DNA from: Rhodococcoides kyotonense
Lineage (GTDB): Bacteria > Actinomycetota > Actinomycetes > Mycobacteriales > Mycobacteriaceae
Length of the DNA stretch: 64,000 nt
Reading direction: 5' to 3'
NCBI RefSeq assembly: GCF_900188125.1
Contig: NZ_FZOW01000012.1
Coordinates: forward strand, 62,001 to 126,000
Shown here: one piece after another, positions 1 through 6,579 of the stretch
Layout of the letters: the number at the start of each line of letters is the position of its first letter
Numbering within the stretch: position 1 is the stretch's first letter
Notes under the pieces: model-generated
What the model saw: the letters and a program-made list of their open reading frames with translations, nothing else
Database searches by the model: none
What the model was told of the DNA's origin: nothing
Made by a program: the position numbers and the translations under genes

Positions 1-535
1 TAATGCTCCATCCATCTACCGCGCGTCGCGCGTACCGATGCGCGCGGAGTACATACGATACAGATTGCTGAGTCACTGCCAGTGCCGCGGCGATTTCGGC
101 TTGGGTGATGGGCTCGTCACTCAGCATCAGCAGCCGTTCCGTTGCCCAACGAACCCATGGCTTACGCCCGCGTGCCACCGAAGCCGTGTAGCCAGGCAGA
201 CTGTCGCTAGGTGTGAGTGCAAAAGTGCTGCCCGCAATTATCGCAGTTTCATTTTCGATATCGATCACATCTAACGAACGCTGTTGCGCTTGCTCGCGCA
301 GGTACGGGGTGATGTGACCGGTGACAATGAGGAGCGAGGTGTCGGCAACAAGAGGTCTCAGATTCTTGACCCAACTCGGCGGCGGTGGTTGGCGACGTAC
401 CTGGACTCGCACTGAATGCGTCAGACCGTTTGGCAGAATAAGATGCCAGTCAGTCCTGCCACCGGCTGCGACGCGGATGTCCAGCTTTCTCAGCAGCTGC
501 AGCGCCAGTGAGGATAGATCTGACGAGGTCTTCAC
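1..535 (-). CDS. HTH-domain protein, AbiEi-like, 3' end cut by window edge
   Basis: The minus strand is open from a GTG at 535 to the window edge (178 codons), so the C-terminus is missing. The start was chosen because a strong ribosome binding site, AAGGAGG, lies at 540-546. Residues 28-100 look like a compact alpha/beta domain (TDWHLILPNG, then LLIVTGHITPYLRE), and residues 143-162 are a helix-turn-helix (ITQAEIAAALAVTQQSVSYV). The overall pattern resembles AbiEi-type antitoxin or regulator proteins of actinobacteria, but I cannot name the family with certainty. It lies downstream of hsdMS on the same strand, 281 bases after hsdS, behind its own inverted repeat (569-604) that could be an autoregulatory operator. 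A cognate AbiEii-like toxin or hsdR could lie beyond the left edge. Confidence 0.6.
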   Translation of the reverse strand, partial: MKTSSDLSSLALQLLRKLDIRVAAGGRTDWHLILPNGLTHSVRVQVRRQPPPPSWVKNLRPLVADTSLLIVTGHITPYLREQAQQRSLDVIDIENETAIIAGSTFALTPSDSLPGYTASVARGRKPWVRWATERLLMLSDEPITQAEIAAALAVTQQSVSYVLRAHRYARRAVDGWSI

Positions 536-568
536 TGATCCTCCTTGACATCGACTGAGCTGGTGATA

Positions 569-604
569 CAAACAAAATCAGAACTTCCCACTTTAGTTTG
601 TTTG
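569..604. promoter_or_regulatory. Inverted repeat upstream of HTH gene
   Basis: CAAACAAA (569-576) and TTTGTTTG (597-604) are exact reverse complements 20 bases apart, 34 bases upstream of the GTG at 535. AbiEi-type antitoxins are known to repress their own promoters through inverted repeats. An operator role here is inference. Confidence 0.35.
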
Positions 605-611
605 ATCCTAG

Positions 612-716
612 GCGAGCTCTGAGGTAGGCGCCAGCGAGGCCTTGGCTGCGCTGATGTTTGAGGCCGCGGACAAGGAGCTGGCCACTCTGGGCTGGGTTCG
701 CTACAGGGACGCCTGA
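612..716 (+). pseudogene. Possible gene remnant (C-terminal fragment)
   Basis: An open frame with no start codon runs from 612 to a TGA at 714-716. It reads like a genuine protein C-terminus (ALAALMFEAADKELATLG, then WVRYRDA) and not like random sequence. A stop at 609-611 precedes it. I read it as the tail of a gene destroyed by rearrangement at the edge of the defence island; the family is not recognised. The rest of the gap 536-816 shows nothing else. Confidence 0.2.
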
Positions 717-816
717 TGGGATGACGGACCTGCACTCGGGCCTCCCCGGTAGAATAGGTGGGACTCCTTATTGTGGTGCAAAACCTAGCAATGACAGCCC
801 TGAATCTGATCTTTAA

Positions 817-1977
817 CTAGACGAGCAGGCTACTCTCCAGGCTGGCCGCAAGTCCGTCTATTTCAATCCTATTGATATGTTGGGCGTCGATTACTAAATG
901 TATTTCTTTTATGCGGTCTAGAAACCGCCGCTGATCTGAGATCTCAGGAAGAGGGATTCGGAGAGATTTTATCATCGAAACGCTCAAATTTTTTTGACGC
1001 ACACCACGCTGCTGTCTCTTAAACTCCTCCTTGCCAATCTGAATCGAATGGTAGACAAACTCGGTAACAGCGAGCGCGGGGTCGATCGTGCTGAAGGCAA
1101 TGGCCTGATTGCAGGAGCAGTCGACCATCGTGATGGCGGACTTCAATGCGGCCGTATCGTACATCCCCAACATCAGAGATCCTCTTGGCACAAGTTTAGC
1201 TGCGCTTTTTTGCAGCGCTGACGCCGATATAGATTCGGCGCTTTCGCTGACATATATCGAGTCCAATTCACCAGACGAAAACCAGGGGATTTGCCCGTCA
1301 AAGAAGCTCGCATTAGAGCGAGACGGCGTACCACCCGACTTCCAATGACCTAACTGGTCCAACGCGATGGTTGGGTGGTCACGAGGGTTCTGAATTGGGT
1401 CCCCAAACATATCAATGTATGTGGAGGTGAGTAACGAGTTGGCTAACTCGACCGTACTGGCCCGTAAGGCCCGCATCTCGTCGACCTGATCGAGAATAGC
1501 CGCGATCTGCCGCTGATCAGGGAGGGGTGGAAGGGGGATCTGCAGGTTTTGCAGAAAGTTGAGCGGTACCCTTCGCTGTCCTCCACTGCCGGTCATCCGC
1601 TGCTCTCCCTCAACGCGAATCCGCTTCTGTCGGAGGAAATGAAGTAGATAGCGAGGGTCAAGGTATTGCTCGTTAGGTCTGATGACGTGAAACTCGGTCG
1701 ACCCGAACCCGGTTGATCGTCTGATCCGTGCCTGCGCAATCTTTCCATTCTGAAAACATGGAGTGATTTTTGCGACCAAAATGTCACCGTCTCCGAATGG
1801 CGTAAATCCCTTACGTACCGCAGCGAAGGAACGATCCTCGCCTTGTTCGGTTGTGCCCGATTCTGACACGTTCGCCATACCCAGAAATGAGACGACATCT
1901 GAATCGTTGATTCGCGACGTCAGCTTGGGGTTGATATAGGCGACTTCAGCCAGGGTGGTCAGAGCATGTCGATTCAC
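817..1977 (-). CDS. hsdS: Type I restriction-modification specificity subunit HsdS
   Basis: The 386-residue protein gives the type I methylase complex its DNA target specificity. It has the usual two-half layout. A first target-recognition domain covers about 1-147, followed by the conserved helix region PLPPLPDQRQIAAILDQVDE (148-167) and the linker FGDPIQNP (191-198). A second recognition domain from about 205 ends with PLPEISDQRRF and a second helix. Each half therefore reads one part of a bipartite site. The GTG start at 1977 overlaps the hsdM stop in a GTGA junction, so the two genes are translationally coupled. No hsdR follows within the window. Confidence 0.93.
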   Translation of the reverse strand: MNRHALTTLAEVAYINPKLTSRINDSDVVSFLGMANVSESGTTEQGEDRSFAAVRKGFTPFGDGDILVAKITPCFQNGKIAQARIRRSTGFGSTEFHVIRPNEQYLDPRYLLHFLRQKRIRVEGEQRMTGSGGQRRVPLNFLQNLQIPLPPLPDQRQIAAILDQVDEMRALRASTVELANSLLTSTYIDMFGDPIQNPRDHPTIALDQLGHWKSGGTPSRSNASFFDGQIPWFSSGELDSIYVSESAESISASALQKSAAKLVPRGSLMLGMYDTAALKSAITMVDCSCNQAIAFSTIDPALAVTEFVYHSIQIGKEEFKRQQRGVRQKNLSVSMIKSLRIPLPEISDQRRFLDRIKEIHLVIDAQHINRIEIDGLAASLESSLLV

Positions 1978-3503
1978 GAAGTACCTCCCGCAAACATCTC
2001 GCGCAGCTTGGCCATGCCGCTTTGGATGTCGAGCTCCAGCTTGTCCAACTCGTCGAGTATTTCCTCCGGAGACCTGTGCTCAACTTCTTCGTGCACGATC
2101 TCCTTGTACCTGTTCAGTGACAGGTCGTACCCCTGCGCAGCGATGTCTTCCTTCGGCACAACGAAGGACTGCTCAGTCCGTGCGCGATTCACCTCGGACC
2201 CATCGCGCTGCTTCCAACGTTTCAGGACGTCGGGCAAGTTGTTCTTCGCGTGCTCGTCGTCGGTCAGTTCGGCCAGCGCACCGAGCTTCTCGGACGGTAA
2301 CAGCTCAGTCCGCTTGTCATCCAGCGACCTACCGTCGGCCCGGACGTCATAGAACCAGACTGTGTCGGTTCCACCGGAGTCTGTCTTGGTGAAGAACAGG
2401 ATGGCCGTCGATACACCGGCATACGGCTTGAACACGCCCGACGGGAGTTTGACGACGGCGTGGAGCTTATGGTCCTCGACGAGAATCCGCCGTAACTCTT
2501 TGTGTGCCTTCGAACTACCGAATAGCACCCCGTCGGGCACGATGACCGCAGCCCGACCACCTGGCTTCAGCAACCGAAGGAATAGCGCAAGGAACAAGAG
2601 CTCTGTCTTCTTGGTCTTGACGATCTGCTGCAGGTCTTTCGCAGTGTTCTCGTAATCGAGCGACCCGGCAAACGGGGGATTCGCAAGAATCAACGAGTAG
2701 GCACCGGCATCACCAGTGTTAGCTTCGGCCAACGAATCTCGATACCGAACGTCCGGCTTCTCGACCCCGTGAAGCATCAAGTTCATCGAGCCGATGCGTA
2801 GCATGGTGCTGTCGAAGTCGAAGCCATGAAACATGTCGTTGTGGTACTGCTTGCGTGCTACACCGGACGCAATTGCGTCGCCATGAACCGCGCGCATGTA
2901 TTCCGTTGTCGCGACGAGGAATCCGCACGTGCCAGATGCTGGGTCGACAATCCGATCGCCGGGCTCCGGTGCGGTCATGTGCACCATCAACTCGATGATG
3001 TGCCGTGGCGTCCGGAACTGGCCGTTGACGCCGGCCGTCGAGAGCTTCGAGAGGAGGTACTCGTAGATGTCACCCTTGGTGTCGAGGTTCTCCATCGGAA
3101 GTTTGTCGAGCAGGTCGATGACCTTTACGAGCAGCCCGCCGCTGGGCACAGTGAGGCGCGCGTCCTTCATGAACTCCGCGTAGGTCGAATCGTCGCCACG
3201 TATCTGCCGGATGTACGGGAAGACCCGGTCACTGACGATGGAGAAGACCTCGTCGGGATGCTTGTGCTTGAACGCCGACCACCGCAGGTCTTCGTGCTCG
3301 CCGTCGTCGGGAAAAGGATTGCCAATCAACGGCTTACGCAAGGTATTTGCTCGGCGCAACGCGATGGTCTGCTCGTCGTCCAGTCGCTTGATGAAGAGGA
3401 GATAGGTGATCTGTTCCATCACCTCGAGGGGGTTGGAGATGCCGCCTGTCCAGAAGGCATCCCAGATGCCGTCGACCTTGCTCTTGATCTCACCCGTGAT
3501 CAC
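1974..3503 (-). CDS. hsdM: Type I restriction-modification methyltransferase subunit HsdM
   Basis: This is a 509-residue N6-adenine DNA methyltransferase that works with HsdS. The N-terminal HsdM domain begins TGEIKSKVDGIWDAFW. The AdoMet-binding motif I is DPASGTCGF (187-195) and the catalytic motif IV is NPPF (275-278). The frame is open further upstream, but the family normally starts just before TGEIKSK, so I use the GTG at 3503; an AGGCGG lies 9 bases upstream. The extended N-terminus would run through a palindrome at 3556-3574 that looks like an operator. The stop overlaps hsdS. hsdR would be expected nearby and may lie left of the window, otherwise this is a methylation-only system. 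Confidence 0.93.
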   Translation of the reverse strand: MITGEIKSKVDGIWDAFWTGGISNPLEVMEQITYLLFIKRLDDEQTIALRRANTLRKPLIGNPFPDDGEHEDLRWSAFKHKHPDEVFSIVSDRVFPYIRQIRGDDSTYAEFMKDARLTVPSGGLLVKVIDLLDKLPMENLDTKGDIYEYLLSKLSTAGVNGQFRTPRHIIELMVHMTAPEPGDRIVDPASGTCGFLVATTEYMRAVHGDAIASGVARKQYHNDMFHGFDFDSTMLRIGSMNLMLHGVEKPDVRYRDSLAEANTGDAGAYSLILANPPFAGSLDYENTAKDLQQIVKTKKTELLFLALFLRLLKPGGRAAVIVPDGVLFGSSKAHKELRRILVEDHKLHAVVKLPSGVFKPYAGVSTAILFFTKTDSGGTDTVWFYDVRADGRSLDDKRTELLPSEKLGALAELTDDEHAKNNLPDVLKRWKQRDGSEVNRARTEQSFVVPKEDIAAQGYDLSLNRYKEIVHEEVEHRSPEEILDELDKLELDIQSGMAKLREMFAGGTS

Positions 3504-3555
3504 GTACTCGTACCGCCTGTTCTGCTCGGAACTTCCGAACAGGACTTTATACACA

Positions 3556-3574
3556 GATACAGTGACACTGTATC
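3556..3574. promoter_or_regulatory. Palindromic operator upstream of hsdM
   Basis: GATACAGTG-A-CACTGTATC is a perfect palindrome with 9-base arms, centred about 62 bases upstream of the hsdM GTG. The core GATACAGT/ACTGTATC recurs in the palindrome before the DUF2188 gene (4510-4531). A TATAAA that could be a -10 element lies just downstream on the minus strand. Confidence 0.5.
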
Positions 3575-3612
3575 TGGGGACACTGTGCCCGCTACGTTCA
3601 AATCGCACGTCG

Positions 3613-3669
3613 CGAACCCGTACTTATGCAGGTAATACCGGCCGTTTCGCCTGCGCAAGTGCGGGTTCG
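3613..3669. terminator. Hairpin downstream of PIN toxin gene
   Basis: Arms 3613-3632 and 3650-3669 pair over 20 bases with 3 mismatches. The sequence is a diverged copy of the perfect hairpin at 4568-4626 (CGAACCCG, ACTTATGCAGG). It lies just past the PIN gene stop, which suits a terminator for the toxin-antitoxin operon. Confidence 0.45.
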
Positions 3670-3696
3670 AGATCGGCGATCGCTGATGAACCGGGG

Positions 3697-4113
3697 TCAC
3701 GGCAGAAGCTCGAAGTAGTCGAGGTGATTCGGTCGAACGACCTGGAAGTGGCGGTGGTCGATAGTCGCGACGCGGGTGACATTGTGACGTTCGGCCAACG
3801 CGACAACGCTCGCGTCGGTGGTCCCCAGCGGCAGATCGCCGTATTGAAGGACCAACTCGCTGCACCGGCTGTAGTCAGCGGGTTCGAGATCCAAGACCTG
3901 GAAGGCGTCGGTGGCCAACGACGACAAGAATTCAGCCTCGGTTTCGTGATCGACTCGACCGATCATGTATCCGACTTCCGCTACGACAGTGGACGGTATG
4001 CCGATGTCTTCGCCCCGGTTGTGGCAGTCGTGCAGCAACTGTACAGATCGCGCGTGCCACCGGTCGGTTGCGATTGCCGCGGCAACCAGCGGACCAGTAT
4101 CGAAAATGATCAA
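3697..4113 (-). CDS. PIN-domain toxin (VapC-like ribonuclease)
   Basis: This 138-residue protein is a full-length PIN domain. The acidic residues expected to bind Mg2+ are present: D5 (FDTGPL), E46 (VVAEVGY), D100 (TTDASVV) and D119 (ATIDHRHF). The family cleaves RNA, most often tRNA or rRNA. It begins 6 bases after the stop of the DUF2188 gene, the usual antitoxin-then-toxin order. The substrate cannot be told from sequence. An intact active site argues that it is functional and must be held in check by its partner. Confidence 0.88.
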   Translation of the reverse strand: MIIFDTGPLVAAAIATDRWHARSVQLLHDCHNRGEDIGIPSTVVAEVGYMIGRVDHETEAEFLSSLATDAFQVLDLEPADYSRCSELVLQYGDLPLGTTDASVVALAERHNVTRVATIDHRHFQVVRPNHLDYFELLP

Positions 4114-4119
4114 TCCCGT

Positions 4120-4464
4120 CTACCGGCCGAATCCCTCATCGAGAATCTCATCGGAACGTTCCGCGGAGTCCTCGGCACTGGACTTGGCCATACCGAACCA
4201 TGTCGGTGGCCACTCCGACGTGCCGCGGGCTCCGGTCGAGCTCCTCTTCCTTGGCCTCTTGGCTACGCGCTGAGTCTGAACGACACTGCCGTCTCGGGAA
4301 TGTATAACGATCTCTCCCGATCCGACGTTCGCGATGATCTGGCGTGCGCGTTCGATAGCCTCGGGCTGCGTTGCGGTTCGGGCGCTGGCTCGGCTGACAC
4401 CCGGCTTTCGAACTTCCCAGCCTGTACCCGACGGCACCACGTGTCGTTCCGAGTTGAGAGTCAT
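4120..4464 (-). CDS. DUF2188-domain protein, putative antitoxin of the PIN toxin
   Basis: The 114-residue protein starts at an ATG at 4464; a longer reading would run through the palindrome at 4510-4531 and was rejected. Residues 5-68 match the DUF2188 pattern (RHVVPSGTGWEVRKPG, then TQPEAIERARQII and GEIVIHSRDG). Residues 69-85 are basic (KRPRKRSS). The acidic tail SDEILDEGFGR (104-114) resembles the toxin-binding tail of VapB antitoxins. Position directly before the PIN gene and the operator-like palindrome upstream support an antitoxin role. The family assignment is firm; the antitoxin function is inference. Confidence 0.75.
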   Translation of the reverse strand: MTLNSERHVVPSGTGWEVRKPGVSRASARTATQPEAIERARQIIANVGSGEIVIHSRDGSVVQTQRVAKRPRKRSSTGARGTSEWPPTWFGMAKSSAEDSAERSDEILDEGFGR

Positions 4465-4509
4465 CGTTCCTACCACTTTCGCTCCGGGTCCCCACTGCCG
4501 GTCGCTTGA

Positions 4510-4531
4510 GGATACAGTCGCGACTGTATCC
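4510..4531. promoter_or_regulatory. Palindromic operator upstream of DUF2188-PIN operon
   Basis: A perfect 22-base palindrome with arms GGATACAGTCG/CGACTGTATCC, ending 46 bases upstream of the ATG at 4464. The half-sites GATACAGT/ACTGTATC are the same as in the hsdM upstream palindrome (3556-3574). It is probably bound by the toxin-antitoxin complex or another island regulator. Confidence 0.5.
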
Positions 4532-4567
4532 GCGACAGGCGTCGAATTCCGGGCCAGAATCCCGCGG

Positions 4568-4626
4568 CCGAACCCGCACTTATGCAGGCAAATCCCGGCT
4601 TGTCGCCTGCATAAGTGCGGGTTCGG
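4568..4626. terminator. Perfect long hairpin between Rieske gene and TA operon
   Basis: Arms 4568-4589 and 4605-4626 are perfect 22-base reverse complements around a 15-base loop. It begins 6 bases after the Rieske gene stop (minus strand) and so probably terminates that gene. It is the better-preserved member of a pair with 3613-3669. Confidence 0.6.
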
Positions 4627-4631
4627 CGGGG

Positions 4632-5648
4632 TCAGAGCCCCTTCGACCTCAGGTAGTACCGGCGTTCGGCGTAGTCGAGGTCGTCCTTCCACAACCGGGC
4701 GGCCGTGAAGTTCATCGCCGGACGCAACACGGGCGCGACGCGTCGGGCAATCTTGAAGCCCTTACGCTCGGAGCTCGCGACGGTGGCCTCGATGACCGCG
4801 GTGCGGGGCTTGCCGTCGGGACCGATACCCAGCGGCGTTGCATGCGTCTCGACGACGCTCCCCGCGCCCTCGCCCTCGAGGATGCGCATGATGATGGTGC
4901 GCGGACCGGGGCAAACGAACTCCGCACGCACCGGAACACCCACCCCTTTGCTGACGCGGAAGGTCACGTCGACGAGGAAGCGGTCGTCCTCTTCGGGCAC
5001 GTCGATGTCGCGAGGGGAGTCGATGACACTGAGCCGCGCGAACGAGTACGGGTGGAACCACGCGCCGTGCCACGGGTCGAGGCGGTTGGCGATGACGTCG
5101 TCGGTCTCGCAGATACCGGTCAGGGTGATGACGGCGTCGATGCTCGTCGACGCGGCGGGACGGATCGGGACGATAGGGATGTCCGTCGGCTCCTCGCCGC
5201 CGAGGTCGTCGAGGCGGACCCACACGAGGACCCCGTCGTCGAACGCGGGTAGTGGACGCCACCCCGGACGACCCTTGGGGCCGAGAGGCATGCCGTGCCA
5301 CAGGCAGATGAGGGTGTCGCATTCGATCTTGGCCTTGTCCAAAGGCGCACCGAGGTGCGGGCACGAACCGGGTGCGATGTGGATGCCGCCCTGGTCGTCA
5401 CGCCAAGCGACGAGCTCGATGCCGGCGATGTCGCGGCCGAACGGTTCCTTCGTGCCGACGTCGCGGCTGGCGGCGAAGACGAACCAGTTGCCCGTCGGCC
5501 GGGTCTTCGCTCGCTTCAAAGCGGACTCGATGACCTGCGGGTTCGCGCCCTTCCACGTCGGCTCCTGCTTCGCCCACGCTTCCGAAGGCAACGGCTGCAG
5601 GGGCAGACTCTTGGGCCAGCGGCTGCGCAATGCATCGAGCGACACCAT
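4632..5648 (-). CDS. Rieske-type non-heme iron oxygenase (DUF5914-like)
   Basis: A 338-residue protein. The [2Fe-2S] Rieske site is C96-P-H98 and C115-x2-H118 (CLWHG). The C-terminal half holds a mononuclear iron site, D191-x2-H194-x4-H199 (DPWHGAWFH), as in Rieske oxygenases. The match to actinobacterial DUF5914 proteins, some of which occur in carotenoid gene clusters, is from memory of the family. I use the ATG at 5648 because the upstream extension is encoded by a palindromic repeat (5675-5722). No reductase or carotenoid genes are nearby, so substrate and electron donor are unknown. It is a single-gene unit, divergent from the AraC regulator. Confidence 0.82.
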   Translation of the reverse strand: MVSLDALRSRWPKSLPLQPLPSEAWAKQEPTWKGANPQVIESALKRAKTRPTGNWFVFAASRDVGTKEPFGRDIAGIELVAWRDDQGGIHIAPGSCPHLGAPLDKAKIECDTLICLWHGMPLGPKGRPGWRPLPAFDDGVLVWVRLDDLGGEEPTDIPIVPIRPAASTSIDAVITLTGICETDDVIANRLDPWHGAWFHPYSFARLSVIDSPRDIDVPEEDDRFLVDVTFRVSKGVGVPVRAEFVCPGPRTIIMRILEGEGAGSVVETHATPLGIGPDGKPRTAVIEATVASSERKGFKIARRVAPVLRPAMNFTAARLWKDDLDYAERRYYLRSKGL

Positions 5649-5674
5649 GATCAACAGGGTAATGCGGCTTCGCC

Positions 5675-5722
5675 GCCTGTGCGTGCGGAGTAACAGCGCA
5701 GACCAACTTTGCGCGCACAGGC
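5675..5722. repeat. Palindromic repeat family A, copy 1
   Basis: Imperfect inverted repeat with arms 5675-5691 and 5706-5722 (GCCTGTGCGTGCGGAGT against ACTTTGCGCGCACAGGC). The right arm, with the preceding ACC, is identical over 21 bases to 13900-13920. It lies between divergent genes, so terminator function is unlikely here; a REP-like element is a better description. Confidence 0.5.
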
Positions 5723-5735
5723 AGCGACCCTGCAC

Positions 5736-5754
5736 TTAGGTACGCCTAAGCTAT
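5736..5754. promoter_or_regulatory. IdeR/DtxR iron box upstream of AraC regulator
   Basis: TTAGGTACGCCTAAGCTAT resembles the IdeR consensus (TWAGGTWAGSCTWACCTWA), with a clean TTAGG/CCTAA core. It ends 9 bases before the proposed GTG, consistent with Fe2+-dependent repression of the regulator and therefore of siderophore uptake. Confidence 0.6.
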
Positions 5755-5763
5755 GCTGCCCGG

Positions 5764-6579
5764 GTGAGCTACCCGAGGAAGAACGTGCCGATCGGACGAG
5801 CCGTACCGCTGCCGTTCTCGATGACCACGTCGACGATCGACCGCAGCGATGCCCGCACCTACTCCCCGCACACGCACGAGGAACACAACCTGTTGTGGGG
5901 CGCGACGGGGGAGCTGCGTGCGGTCGTCGACGGTGTCCGGTGGCTCGTTCCGCCGACCGTCGGGCTGTGGATCCCCGCCGGTGCGGTGCACGAGGTGACC
6001 GCAGGCCCGAGCACCGAGTTCTACTCGACGTACTTCCGTCCCGAGGTCTTTCCGCATCAGTGGACGGAGCCGGGTTTCCTCGCCGTCAGCAGTGTGCTGC
6101 GGGAGGTGATCCTCCATCTGCATCGGCGTGCGATGCCGGACGAGGCCAGACTCCGCGCGGAACAGGTCGTGTTCGACACCCTTACTCCCCTCGACGTCGT
6201 CGCGGTCGACATCCCGATGCCCGAGGACTCTCGCGCGCTCGCGATCGCCCGTGCCCTCGTCGCGAACCCGGCCGATCCGCGCAGCCTGTCCGAGTGGGCG
6301 CAGACTGTCGGGGGTAGTGTCCGCACCTTGACTCGGGTGTTCGCACAAGGAACCGGAATGTCGTTCGCGCAGTATCGCATTCACGTTCGAGTCCGAGCTG
6401 CGATGACGTATCTTGCTGCGGGAGTGCCGGTTTCGGTCGTGAGTCGACGCGTCGGCTATGACGCTCCGAGTGCCTTCGTCGCCGTGTTCCGCCGGGTCAC
6501 CGGGCGCACCCCGGCGAGCTACTTCGCCGTCGCCCCCGACCTCGCCGACCCCACGTGGTCACTCACCGACTCCGCCTGA
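5764..6579 (+). CDS. AraC-family regulator of siderophore locus
   Basis: 271 residues. The N-terminal part is a cupin-like sensing domain (HTHEEHNLLWGATGEL, then LWIPAGAVHEV). The C-terminal 90 residues contain the two AraC helix-turn-helix units (SLSEWAQTVGGSVRTLTRVF and VSVVSRRVGYDAPSAFVAVF). The GTG at 5764 lies very close to an iron box, so a downstream start at 5785 or 5821 is possible. The neighbouring iron genes suggest that it senses a ferric siderophore and activates its uptake, as YbtA-like regulators do. Its 3' end overlaps the convergent ABC transporter gene by 61 bases. Confidence 0.85.
   Translation: MSYPRKNVPIGRAVPLPFSMTTSTIDRSDARTYSPHTHEEHNLLWGATGELRAVVDGVRWLVPPTVGLWIPAGAVHEVTAGPSTEFYSTYFRPEVFPHQWTEPGFLAVSSVLREVILHLHRRAMPDEARLRAEQVVFDTLTPLDVVAVDIPMPEDSRALAIARALVANPADPRSLSEWAQTVGGSVRTLTRVFAQGTGMSFAQYRIHVRVRAAMTYLAAGVPVSVVSRRVGYDAPSAFVAVFRRVTGRTPASYFAVAPDLADPTWSLTDSA

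Noticed and set aside
532..735. 67-codon Pro/Arg-rich minus-strand frame
   Set aside because: No ribosome binding site or plausible fold; it overlaps the promoter of the HTH gene.
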